DNA of 64,000 nt from Enoplolaimus lenunculus (Eukaryota > Nematoda > Enoplea > Enoplida > Thoracostomopsidae): NCBI GenBank assembly GCA_030248215.1, contig JASANG010002802.1, positions 186,001 to 250,000 of the forward strand, in the 5' to 3' direction. The position numbers were made by a program, and so were the translations under genes. Positions 28,258 through 39,748 of the stretch are shown here, one piece after another. The notes under the pieces are model-generated. The model searched no databases. It was not told the origin of the DNA and saw only the letters and a list, made by a program, of their open reading frames with translations. Each line of letters begins with the position of its first letter. The first letter of the stretch is position 1.

Positions 28258-29831
28258 ATTCTTGACTGTAAATGTGGTGGGGAGGAAGTGTAAATAAGTG
28301 TTATTAAATTTGCGGTTGGCTTTATTGTGGATTGTTTACTTTTTATATATGTATGTCTATTCTTTGTTACTGCGTTGATCTGCAGACTATACGTAATACT
28401 CGTACTCGTCCGTTACACCAGTATTTCCATTGCAATGAACTTGCCGATTGGTTTTAAATGTTGATGCTATTTTATTTCATTATTTTTATATTTGTTTGGA
28501 TTGTATTTATTCTTATTAGTTTTTATTTGTTCGGGCGAAAATATTTCAGTCGCCAGTAGCGTTATCACTTATGTCCAACTTGATACTAATGTGGGAAGGC
28601 GTTGAAACCCACATTACCTATTATTCTTATACATCTACTGTGGTATAAGCATGGTTCGGAACTGCTGTACTCGCGTTGAAATTTGTTTATAGTTTTTGTT
28701 CACTTTCATGGTACATTTAATACATATGGGCATGGTAAATGTGGCGCAGTGCAGTTTATCTATTGAATGTAATGGCCGTTATATAGAACAGGCCTCGAAG
28801 GAAATCTGGATGCTTAAAATTAAGCCTGAATTCAAACGTAAGCGTTAGCCTAAACAAACGCCTAAGGTCTGTCACTGTGAGTTATTTTCTTAACAATATT
28901 CACCAGCGTCGGTGTTAACTAAAATGGTCTGAATGCGAAAATCCCTCATATTTTAGCTTTTCGTGACCTACCCTGAGCATTCTACATCCAAATTTTTAAA
29001 AAATCGATTATTTAGGTTATAAGGACCCTCTTGCTGCCGAAAAACTTTAAGTTTGGGTTTGAACTAATCAAGTGAAGCCGTGAAAATTTCAAATATGCAA
29101 AACATTAAAATTCCGTTATTGGGAAAATTTGCTTGAAGAAGATAACAGAAAATACCCCTATGTCACTGTTGTATATATGGTACTACTGAAGTGATTTGGA
29201 ATACAGAAAACATGACGGACCGTATCGATCGCAGCAGTTAGCGAACCAAGCTGCTGAGGAATTTCAGACCTGTCAGGCTCACGTGACTGGTGTATACGTT
29301 TTGGGTATACCACTGAGAATATAGCATGTTATTTCCAGTGTGCATTGTGATGTTTCCAAAACGTAAATTGTTTGCAGTCATAATTATAATATATTGTGTT
29401 GCTGTATAGATGTCATTTTTGCTTCATTGCTTGATAATTCTGAATTTGAACTATAAACTGTATTCTCTACCCGGGTTAGCACCTTCATCGATATTGTGAA
29501 TGCTGTGTCACGAAGTTTGGCGATATGATTGCAATACATTTGTGTGCGTATTTTAAGGAGTTCTAAACTCGCTAGTTATATGTTGGTTTTGCAACCATTT
29601 TATAAAATGGCTAAAAAGTAAAAATTTATCTTTTGCGTCGCTTTTATAAGTTGGCGCACTGATTTAGACAAAACGTAAATCGATAGCAGACCGCTAGGCA
29701 ATTGGTTAGACTATTTTCTGTTTCAAACATATCGGTAGTTGTCTAGCTTTAGTACGGCTAACGAAGCACTATGACTTTTATAAAGGATGCGTTTCTTATT
29801 GAAATAGGATGTTGAAGTTGATACATCGTAT

Positions 29832-30004
29832 GGCCTTTGTTGCTTTTAGGGGTTTCCCGTTTTGCCACAAGATTATGGTATGATGATAGGATTAGGACTA
29901 GGCTACTTTTTGCGTAGGCTTAGAACAAGAGTTATATTTACGCTGAGTCTCCGGCTTAGGAATATGCTTAGTTTGCTGTTACGCCGCTACAACTAACATT
30001 GGCC
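29832..30004. mobile_element. GGCC-ended hAT-like MITE with TTAGGC-like interior, copy 1
   Basis: The left end GGCCTTTGTTGCTTTTAGGG and the right-end complement GGCCAATGTTAGTTGTAGCG are related inverted termini. The interior contains TAGGCTTAG motifs. The flanking 8-mers match only weakly. Confidence 0.55.
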
Positions 30005-30178
30005 AGACGTACTACGGTGTTTTACTGGTTCATTAAATATAATATATGAATCTCATCTGTTAGTATATGTGCACGTTGTCCACAAGTGATCTGTTTGTTT
30101 CGTTTTACCTCATGATTTTTGGATATATATACTGGCTTTTGTTAACTACATGTTTGCTTTTACACAGATAACCCAAGG

Positions 30179-30391
30179 AGCCAATGTTACTTTAAGGGGC
30201 ATAATAGTAGATTAAGCGTATTCCTAAGCCTAAGCGTTGCTAAAATGTGTTCCTAAGCCTAAGCCTAAGCGTTGCCAAAATGTGTTCTTAAGTCTAATCC
30301 TAAGCCTAAGCAAAAAATATAATATACGATCTAAACCTACTCTTTTATGGACCCACCAGAAACCTGGACGCCCCTTAAAGTAACCTGGGCC
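30179..30391. mobile_element. GGCC-ended hAT-like MITE with TTAGGC-like interior, copy 2
   Basis: The left arm AGCCAATGTTACTTTAAGGG and right-arm complement GGCCCAGGTTACTTTAAGGG are inverted. The interior has several CCTAAGCCTAAG arrays. Flanks acccaagg / accaaacg agree at 6 of 8 positions. Confidence 0.8.
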
Positions 30392-30653
30392 ACCAAACGA
30401 ATACAATGTCCTACTAGAAATATTAAGTGTGTACCAGTTGCTTAGCTGAAGCCGAAACTTACCTATGTTTTATGATGTAGAATTGTTAACGGGAATTTTA
30501 GAAAAGTTTGATTCAAACTAAGTTGTATCATTTTTATGCTTTCTAAACAAGTTCGAAAAGTGTTTTAAGTGTGATTTTATGCGATAATAGTAATTGTGTT
30601 CAAATATTGAAGTAAATGTATTTCGAGTACATCAAGTTGAGCTGTATTCATGC

Positions 30654-33030
30654 GAGGTTCACGTTGTAATCGGGGCAGGCGGGACACGGTTTGTCCCATG
30701 TTGATTCGACGTCAACGTTAAAATCGGAGCTCTTATATCGGGTCAACAGACAAAACTCGAATCATATGACATTAGCTTACAAAATACCGCTCTCAAATGA
30801 TCAATGTGTACTAGGGATGGTATATCACGTGATACTGTGGGATATTTATGCTAATACGATATGATACTCCAAAATTTCAACGAATGTCATATGATGTTCA
30901 GCAAGACAGTGTAACTTTTCTGTACCAATAAATGAATGAAAAGTTGGATGATAGGGGAACAAATGTGCTTTAAATACCAAATACACGCCTGTAAATCGTT
31001 TCCGACGCAAAATCGCTTAAAACCACAACTTCATTATTAAACATTCAAATTCTAGCACATGATATTCAACAGGACAATTTGGGTATGTATTCCTCAAGTA
31101 TGCAGACATTGAAAATATGGGATATTTGCAGAAAATACCTCGAATATGGTATGGTATTGAAGAACAAAAGGTGACCCACACATGTTAATAGCAGACAAAT
31201 ACGAAGTTTTGAATGCGATATACGGTCTATATGCAGACGAAATGTTACCCAATAGTGTATAATAGGGACAAAACGTGTCCCAAGCTGCTCCGGTTATATC
31301 GTGAACCACGCATCAGGGTTGGCAAATGTGCAACCCTGTCAAAAAATTTAGCTGACGTGAAAATGGTCTTTCGTTTCTGCTCTGCCCCGCCAGCTTTGCC
31401 CAAAATTCTGATTTTGGAATTTGCGTATTTGAACTTCTCGCAATGGGTCGTGCACGTGATAATTAATGATGTTTTGTACCCCAGTTGAATTGAGTTGACA
31501 ATTCTTACATTCGTAGACTACAGCGTGGATATAATATAATCCATAAACAATTTTATTTTTTAAGCTCCGAATGCGAGCTTCACGTTATAACCAAAGCAGC
31601 TTGGGACACGTTTTGTCTCTACTTAAATTTCTCATTTTGAAAATTTTGTGACCTAATTTTGGAAAAATGTCTGCAGCTCAAGACATCAGGGTGCAACCGG
31701 AGGTGGAAAATGCTGCAGCCTGAGCCGGAGGTCAACGAAACTTGCCGAAGCCGGAGGTGAGGCGAAATTATGTAGTAAAAATGATGGTTAATTGATTAAT
31801 CTGCAATATGTTGTTACGTTATTTGGTTTTACATTAATTTTTTGGAAAATTTTGGAAATTCTTTTCTGAAAACTGCGACAAAAGTAAAGCAGAACACACT
31901 AATCAGGTATATACATTTTTCTAAATTCTGCAAAATTTTTACTACGCAAAAATCTACCGGAGCCGGAGGCAGACCTCCGGTTGTACCCTGCAAGCCATGT
32001 CTTAAACAATATTTCTTAAATATGAAAGAATTTGCATTGCTACAAGCTCAAAAAATTATATTTTTTATTAATTTAAACTTTAAGTGTGAAATAATCAGGA
32101 GAGGTCATAAGAAGCTCAAATATGCAAACATTTTGAACATTAACCATTCTGGAGGTCTAAAAAAGGAAAATGATTGTGCTTAAGCCTTCTGGGCTTTTAG
32201 ACTAAGTAAGTTTTTGGCTGTTCCATGCTGTGAGGTTTTATTACAGTTTAGCAATATATATTCATTGATATTGGCCGTAGTTCCGTTATAGTGTTTACAT
32301 CTGTGGTTTTGGTTGCAATTTCGCTTAATATATTCTTGGTTTCATTACAATTCCATTATACTGTCATTTTAATTTTTCGCCTGTTGATTTGAACTGAAAC
32401 ATATCAGAGAAGGTTTATTGACTCTTCAGCTATGATTAATTTTCTCAGTGCTAAATTAGATTTTGAAGTGTTAACATATTAATAGTTTGGCTGCAAAATT
32501 ACAAAATATAAATTAATTCCTTTATTCATTAACAATTGGTGAACAATTTATTGGCGTGCTGAGATTAATGGTTTTGTATTTAGACAAGTCGTCACAAGCA
32601 TATGGCAATGAAGGCAGAAACGATAGAAAAACAGCAAATTTAACCCAGTGCATATAGTAGGTACACTGCGAGTAACTAACTCAGCGCAAACTGTGTACGC
32701 AAAATAATGCACAACGGACTGTGGTTTTTTATCAGTGCTCCGTTAACTTTTCATGGATCATTGACGCCACAACTACCTGAATTATGTGGACTGGAGTTCA
32801 CGTTAAAACTGTGGTAGCGTGGGATGGTGGTTTGTTTCATGTTGGTTATACATCAGCTATAAAACTGGTAAACCATTAAGGTAAACAGAAAAAATTTGAA
32901 TGTCATTCCACACCGATGCCAAACCACTACTTTCATGTCAACTAAACATACATACGTGCAAGTGTCACATTATATTATATGATGGGGGTTCACGTTAAAC
33001 TGGGGCAGCCTGGAACACGTTTTGTCCCTA
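30654..33030. repeat. Scattered ~45-bp motif, four + copies and one - copy
   Basis: Variants of GTTCACGTTAAAACTGGGGC followed by AGCNTGGGACACGTTTTGTC occur at about 30656, 31573, 32790 and 32990 on + and at about 31255-31305 on -. Spacing is irregular. They could be shared pieces of one repeat family broken up by later insertions. Confidence 0.6.
31687..31990. mobile_element. hAT-like MITE, CAGGGTGCAACC ends with a different interior
   Basis: The ends CAGGGTGCAACCGGAGGT and ACCTCCGGTTGTACCCTG are inverted. The flanks are caagacat / caagccat, a 7-of-8 target duplication. The interior repeats a CCGGAGG motif and differs from the 1.1 and 7.05 kb copies, so this is a sister subfamily. Confidence 0.8.
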
Positions 33031-33536
33031 TTACAATTGCGGGTAACATTTTGTTTACACGTAATCCACTGTCAAATTGAAAAAATTTGAATTGTCTGCT
33101 ATCTTAATGTGACATCCACTATTTCTACTGTAATATCATATGATATTCGAAATATTGTCCGTCAGTAACATATGACATGTTTCAAAATGTCTGTAAGGTT
33201 GCGGTAAACTAGCCTGAATGTCCTGTAGAATATCACATACTAAAATTTAAAGTTTGAATTATTTGTACTATCTTAGGAATATATTTAGACAGAACTTTCA
33301 TCATAAACAGTAAAATATAGAAGCTAATTTAGTATTCAAAATCACATACAGCTGAATTATCTGGCTCTTTGTTATATTATTTGTGCGCATAAATTACATT
33401 GTCCTGCATAAAATACCTATCACGTGATTTTCGGTAGAATTTCGGAATATCATATGATATTCCCATAAATGTCCCGCGGTATCATGTGACATATGGCTGT
33501 TTGTATACCAGGAAGTTTCAGGAGTGTAATACTTAT

Positions 33537-34115
33537 TATTTTTCACTCATACGGTAAAAATAGTTTATAGATTCAAGTTTTTCTACATCTATGGTTTCAA
33601 CTTTTTAGGAAAATTTTAGGTGGGTAAAGATAACAAATTGTTCCCTGCACTTTAAAATTCTTTACCCGCGGGTATACAAGCGCCAAAATTTTTCACCAGT
33701 CCAGCGTTTAACCGCGGGTATCCGCGGGTATCGTGCAGCTCGCATATTGCAGAAGAAGGCAAAATTTCATTGAAATGTATTTGTGCTCAATGATATTTAA
33801 CAAATTTGTTCCGTTCAAACTACAATTTACATTACCCACCCTTATTTTTTCTTTTCCCTTCAATACAATTGTGTAGTTTTGCAGTGTATTGATATTATTC
33901 AATACTGATTTTTCACTCATACGGGAAAGACAGTTTAATAATTCAAATTTTTCTACGTTATCTAGGTACAAGTTTTTTTACGAAAATTTTAGGTGAATAA
34001 ACATTAACAAATTTTAACCCGCACGCATTTTGAAATTCTTTACCCGCAGGTATTCCCGCATCAAAATTGTTTACTCGGCGTGCGTTCAACCACGGGTAGC
34101 GCACCAGCTCTGTGA
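33537..34115 (+). repeat. Direct duplication of a ~200-bp CCCGCGGGTAT block, offset about 370 bp
   Basis: Blocks 33540-33740 and 33910-34112 share TTTCACTCATACGG, AAAATTTTAGGTG, TTCTTTACCCGCNGGTAT and a CGGGTA-rich end in the same order. The second has lost some of the internal CCGCGGG palindromes. Confidence 0.75.
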
Positions 34116-34978
34116 GGACATGTTTCATACATGGTCCCGTTTCGTTGTGCAATGTATTATGTTGCATGTGCGCTTAACTGAAAAGCCTAGCATATTCCTA
34201 TTTGCTTAGGTCTCAAGTAAATGCATGTGTGGTGGCTTGTGTGCTCGAATTTCAGCCTTGATCTACAGAACTCTCTCAGAAAGCCATTTTAATGCAGTAC
34301 TTTAGGGTGTTGAGTATTTCAAAATTACGATATACATGCTGACGGCAATTTCATGCATGTGCAACCAAATGTGGTTTGTTTGTTTATCCTTCAGATCACT
34401 TACATCATATTTTTGAGTCAATTATTTTCAATTTTGTTTTTGTACACGCTTTTAGTCTTTTTTCCTGATGGATTTATAAAATCAGCTGCCGACCACTGGC
34501 GTGACAGACAGATTTAATCATTGACGGCTGATTCGAGAAGAGGACTGGCCTGAACCTAGGAAGAATTGGCTTGTGAAACTATGGTGCATTGCAAAGTCAC
34601 ATCGTGGTGTATTGTACACTATTAAAATTCGGGTTTTCCTGAGCAAGAGAATTTATCCGGATATCCGACAATTCTTGCCGGATATTTATTTGCATATCGG
34701 AATATATCTGAAATTAAATTTTCCATTTCGGATATCCGAAACTCGATTTCGCGTTTTTTTGGGTTTACCAAACCTCAATTTTTGTTTCTGAAGCACTTAT
34801 TTATACTTGTTGCTCTAACGGACCTGACCCCCAAACTTATTGCTATGAGCGTAAAACAAACAATTGTATAAGTAGTTATTTATAATACAACTGCTTCAAT
34901 AGTTCTGATAATTCGGTTTAGAAGATAGCTACTGACTAATAAATACTTGCGTTAAATCTCCTGAATAAGATGGTCGGG

Positions 34979-35320
34979 GTAATAAGGGTTGTCCCTATTT
35001 TGAGTCCAAATCTATAGGATTCTGTATTCCTAATAAGAGTCCGCAAGCGGATAGAGTTGCTAAACCCTAATAGAGTCCATAAATGTAAAATATCTCTAAT
35101 TGTAGTGCATAAATAAAGTTTAGTGCAAAACTTTAAAGCATACTTAAGTTCTGAAATTAGATCTCAAAGTATAACCTTGCATTATCGCTCAAGCTTTGAT
35201 ACAACACAAGCCGAAGAATATAATATATCAGTAACGAAGGGCGGTGGACGGCGGGTTACAAATAAATAACAGTCCACAACCGAATAACATGGGTGGTGCC
35301 CTCTGAAGAGGCTACACTCA
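34979..35320 (+). mobile_element. CTGTAGTGACCCGAATAA-family copy C, truncated, ending just upstream of the Kv start codon
   Basis: The interior matches copies B and F (ATAATAAGAGTCCG-like, TTGCATTATCGCTCAAGC, CAGTAACGAAGGGCGGTGGA, ACAGTCCACAACCGAATAAC). Both terminal repeats are missing. The right edge is about 27 bases from the Kv ATG, so it may form part of the 5' UTR or promoter. Confidence 0.8.
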
Positions 35321-35347
35321 AGTACGCTTTAATTTTAAAAAAACAAC

Positions 35348-36277
35348 ATGAAAGCAAGTAAATTAAAACAAAACAGCAAAACGACAAAACTTTCAACATC
35401 TTCCTGCTCAAAGAATGATGCTGTTATGGTCGTCACCCTGGACGATTCCACAACAAAAAAACCCAATGGACCCACCACTGAATCAAACAAGGACGCCTCC
35501 AAGCAAACAGTATTATGCGAGTCTACTTACCGGCGTTGTAGTCCCGTTTTAGTAACAAAATTCTCACTCGCTAACGGTTGTACAACAGTCAGTGGCTCAG
35601 CAATTCCTCTAAATACTCATCCAAAGACAAAGTGCCCAGATAAACAGTCGTCCCTTCCAGCTCTAAGCTTGTCATCCTCCACAGAAGTCAATGAACTCAT
35701 TAACATCAACATTAACGGAACAGTGTTTTGTTTATTAAAATTTAGCTTAATTCGCCACCCTGATACACGACTTGGGAAACTAGCATCTAGCGTCCACTCT
35801 AAACGACTCGTACTGTGCTCGCTTTACTTATCCGAGTCAAATCAGTACTATTTTAACCGGTCGGCAATTTTGTTTGATACAATTTTGAATTTGTACCGTT
35901 CCGACGCAAGACTTCATGTTTCGGACGGCGTTTGCCCGTACGCTTTCGCCAAAGAGCTCGAATTCTGGCAAATAGACCACAGCCATGTAAGTGCTTGTTG
36001 TTCAGGCAAACTTCAAACCAAACTCGGACATGAAATTGCACCAGAAGTGGATGAAATTTTTCGAGATTCAAATTTTTATGGGCTGAAACAGGGTGTATCG
36101 TTTGATGCCCCCCAGGTGATGTGCAAAAAGACGTCAGGAGCAGATACGGGTTCAATGTGTGGTGATGAAATTTGTGTACCGGGTTACGGTAACATTTGTC
36201 GCAAAATATCTTGTGGTCAATATCGGCGGTATGTTTGGGAAATCCTCGAAGAGCCGTCAAGTTCGTGGACTGCTGTG
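35348..36277 (+). CDS. Kv channel exon 1: N-terminus and T1 tetramerisation domain
   Basis: 310 codons, phase 0 out at GCTGTG|gtaagt. The first ~110 residues are Ser/Thr/Lys-rich and disordered-looking. T1 follows with RTRLGKL-like DTRLGKLASS, then YFNRSAILFDTILNLYRS and LHVSDGVC. A ~75-residue Cys-containing segment separates T1 from the pre-S1 block. Confidence 0.93.
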
Positions 36278-39200
36278 GTAAGTTTGGACGCTTGAGTGTT
36301 TCAAGAATCACTCGTTCAAAATTCGGATTCAGAATTTTAATGTTGACGAGAATGGTGGTTAGGCCAGGAGTGCGATCAAGATTATACTTTGGGAGAGAAT
36401 AACTTCGTGTAATTTTTTTGCAGTGAGCGTAGCGAGTGAAGAATTTTTTACCTCATAAATTCAAAAGTTATTCTAACCCGCTTGAAAAATAGTTTTTTTT
36501 TTCTTGTTTCTCCAGAAATTGCGAGAAGAGATATATCCCTATTTCCATGCCCATTGCCCCTGTATACGCGTCTATAGGTTTGGCCGCAAATACGGGAACC
36601 AGGTGGCACCGTCCTTCGACCAACATTTTCGCACCGCCAAACTAAGAAAGTTTTCTATAGCAGCAAATGAATTATACTTTTATGAAAATTTTGACATCCA
36701 TTTAAATTTTTTTTGCATCGTCTTCTACGAACTACTGGTCGTGGGACTGATTTCTGTTTCAATTGACAATCGAGCAAAAGTTGTCTTTTTTACTTTACGT
36801 TGTTTTAAAACAAACAGCTTTTGCTCATATAAAGAGAAAGCCAAGTTGACTGTTTTACGCTTTATTCGTAGTAAATCAGGATTTAAAAAAATCTATTTCT
36901 TGGGCTGTTTGTAGAAATTTGTCGTTGGTTTGACTTTTGTTTTTATTAATATTACTATTATTTCCGTTTTCCATTTTGTGCATTATATATTAGCACCGCA
37001 GTGAATTAAAGGGCAAATGTACGATTTGCAAAAAAGTAGCAGAAATGCTATCAAGATTTGTAAGAAAATTCACTTCAGTGCTAATAATTCAAAAATGGAA
37101 AACAGGAATAATACTAATACTAGCAAAAAGAAGTGGAAAAAATGGTATGTTAACTGTGTACACACTTCCGTGACAACAGCAAATAAACCGTGTGAACAGC
37201 GGGTAGCATGGCATCGCAAATTCTATCGAATTTCTGTCAGAAGTTCTGTGACCAATTTCGTTACATCGAAAATGCACGATCACCTATTCAAATGCATAGA
37301 GGATGGTCGAATTGTCCCGTTTCCTAAAGAAAAGTGTGAAGGAACGCGACCGGTTTGCCCGAAAAGAAATAAAAAATTTATTTAAAAATAATACGAATTC
37401 ATCTCGAAAATGTGAAATTGAAGTCCTCAAAATCGGGTCTTAAAAGAACAATGTTACGAAACAAACAAGGAGTTTTTTAGTAAAATCAAAGTTCGGCGGG
37501 TAGAGTGTAACATCGTCCGAAAAAAATTGGGTTCCGATTCCGAGTCCGACTAGCTTCTATTCTAATGCCCGAATTATGATGTTTCCGGACGCGTAGAACG
37601 CACTTTATTGAACTAATACTTTTCAATAGGGTCGAAAACAGCTGTTTGTGGGGACTTCGAAGGTCGGTTTAAAGCCAACCCAAGCGGAAGGCTAGGTTAA
37701 AATCCAGTTCCGGGTTGGCGGATTCATTTCGAGACGAGTACCTCCATGTGTAGCTGAGTAGCGGACCGTTTTTCTGCAGGACTTCACTTGAACTAGCTTA
37801 AGGTGCGGAGTTCTTTGCTTAGCCCTAGAGTTAGACTTAGTTATAGGCTTATCCTTACGCTGAGCATGAGACTTTAGGTGTAGGCTTATAAACAAGTTAA
37901 CCGTTCTGTTGGCCTTTAGCTACACATAATCCATGAAGTCGATCACCTGTGGCCCTTGCACTAAAAATACATTTTCAGGTATTCATGGCAATATCATGCG
38001 TAGTGATAGTCTCTACAGTTGTTGTTCTTGTCCTAAGCTCGTTGAAATCATTTCAAACGTTTGACAAACAAACCAACGAAACCGTAGTAAAAGAAGAACT
38101 CGAAATTGCAGATTCAGTATTTGTTGGCTGGTTCACTGCAGAATACATTGGCCGACTGTGGTCTGCGCCAAGTAGATGTGCTTATTTGACAAGTATAATG
38201 AGCGCGATTGATCTTCTATCAATCTTGCCGCTTTATGTCGAGCTTGCACTGCGATCGCTTGGCATACATAATCGGTATTTTGAAGATTTACGCCGGTCTT
38301 TGTTCGTTGTGAGAATTTTTCGAGTTCTCCGAATTTTAAGGGTACTGCGTGTTCTCAAGGTCGCAAGATATTCACGCGGATTTAAATCGATGGGTCACAC
38401 GTTGAAACGATCGTGGAAAGAGCTCAGTTTGTTGGTGATGTTTATTTTGACAACGAATTTAATTTTTTCAACTGCAATGTATTTTTTAGAATCCGAAGCG
38501 CCGGGAACGTTTTTTCACAGTATTCCAGACGCGTCATGGTGGTGTATTATCACGATGACTACGGTTGGGTAAGCGACAATTAGTTGCGAAAACGGACATA
38601 TACACTGCTGGATCTAACGTAGGTACCCCTGATGACCCCCATCCGACATTGATAGGAATCAAAACCAAGGTTTTGTACTAAGGTGTAGCACTAAAATGCC
38701 GTTTGGCTTCACACTGGCTTCGCTTTCGATAATTTTTCCATTATATCTTACACCACATTTAGCAATTTCGGGATCGGCCAGGGTACATGTATAACGATCA
38801 TTATCAAAACATTCTACTCATAAAATTCGCTTAGTAAAACTAAATTTATGTTCTACTCCAACGGCGTAGCCACGCTGTCAATGGGTTCACAACTTTCTCT
38901 AAATGACTTAGACAAATTTATTGTTTTTCAGGTATGGCGATGTTTACCCGGTAACAGCGATTGGCAAACTGCTTGCAAGTATGGTCAGCATATCGGGAAT
39001 TATCCTGCTTGCATTTCCAATTTCTGTAATCGTTGACAATTTTAATCAAACATATTTCGAGTACGAATCAAAGCCTCAAAACGTTGCAGAACAATTGAAT
39101 TCAGCGCATTACGATAAACAATGTGACACATTTTGCGCTTCAGCTGACATAGCTAATAACATATATGAAAAAGAGCGCCAAATTTTAGCTAAACAATCTA

Positions 39201-39358
39201 TCGTATCGTTATGTAGGCTTAGTCCGCAGCCTGAGTTTCGATCACAGTTGCAAATCAATCATGTGGATGGCAGTTGCAGTGATGGCCGGAAAAGTTCTAG
39301 TCATTTAAAAACTGATGCTGATTTAAATGAAGAGAAGAGACAAAAAAACAACAGATAA
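35348..39358 (+). CDS. Voltage-gated K+ channel alpha subunit, non-Shaker Kv (Kv2/KvS-like), 648 aa
   Basis: Exons 35348-36277, 37979-38568 and 38932-39358 join in frame. The product is a six-transmembrane plasma-membrane subunit of a tetrameric potassium channel. The T1 assembly domain (about 115-218) carries the non-Shaker zinc motif HX5CX20CC with H190, C196, C217 and C218. S1 is at about 312-332. S2 keeps F362 and E365, and S3 keeps D388, the charge-transfer centre. S4 has seven regularly spaced charges, R422, R425, R428, R431, R434, K437 and R440. The pore has TVGYGD (505-510). S6 reads LLAFPISVIV, with one proline where most Kv1-4 channels have PxP. T1 text such as ELEFWQID and the VWEILEEPSSS block before S1 are closest to Kv2 from memory. 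The ATG is the first after an in-frame TAA. Functional homomer versus silent modifier subunit is undecided. Confidence 0.92.
36278..37978 (+). other. Kv intron 1 (1.7 kb)
   Basis: Phase-0 intron between T1 and S1. It contains a dispersed repeat at 36370-36560 (GCGTAGCGAGTGAAGAATTT, AAAGTTATTCTAA) also seen in gene 3 introns. It also holds two open frames, 36504-36914 and 37017-37385, without recognisable domains. TTAGGC-like text occurs at 37820-37890. Confidence 0.85.
37979..38568 (+). CDS. Kv channel exon 2: S1 to the pore helix
   Basis: Acceptor acattttcag|GTATTC, phase 0 in; donor GTTGG|gtaagc, phase 2 out. It encodes S1 through S5 and the pore helix SIPDASWWCIITMTTV, so the exon breaks inside the selectivity-filter glycine codon (G507). 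Frame and hydrophobicity show the exon 1-2 junction needs no extra exon. Confidence 0.95.
38932..39358 (+). CDS. Kv channel exon 3: end of selectivity filter, S6 and C-terminus
   Basis: Acceptor gtttttcag|GTATGG completes G507 and continues YGDVYPVTAIGKLLASM. S6 follows, then a polar C-terminus ending in SHLKTDADLNEEKRQKNNR and a TAA at 39356-39358. The same frame reopens at once into polyglutamine, so the true C-terminus is uncertain. Confidence 0.92.

Positions 39359-39748
<390 letters not shown>

Larger units (their letters stand above)
25207..35347. other. Intergenic region between ELAV and the Kv gene
   Basis: Ten kilobases with no recognisable gene. It holds a CCGATACC-rich repeat (25655-26475), a 135-bp tandem duplication, GC-rich and GGCC MITEs, clusters of CATATG palindromes and of a GTTCACGTTAAAACTGG-type 45-mer (30.6-33.5 kb), and a duplicated CCCGCGGGTAT block (33.5-34.1 kb). 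Confidence 0.6.

Noticed and set aside
36504-36914. 136-codon frame in Kv intron 1
   Set aside because: It overlaps a dispersed repeat at its start. Adding it between exons 1 and 2 would break the conserved pre-S1/S1 junction. No recognisable domain.
37017-37385. 122-codon frame with several cysteines in Kv intron 1
   Set aside because: Lys-rich and possibly coding, but no signal peptide, no splice partners and no family match by eye; not listed as a gene.
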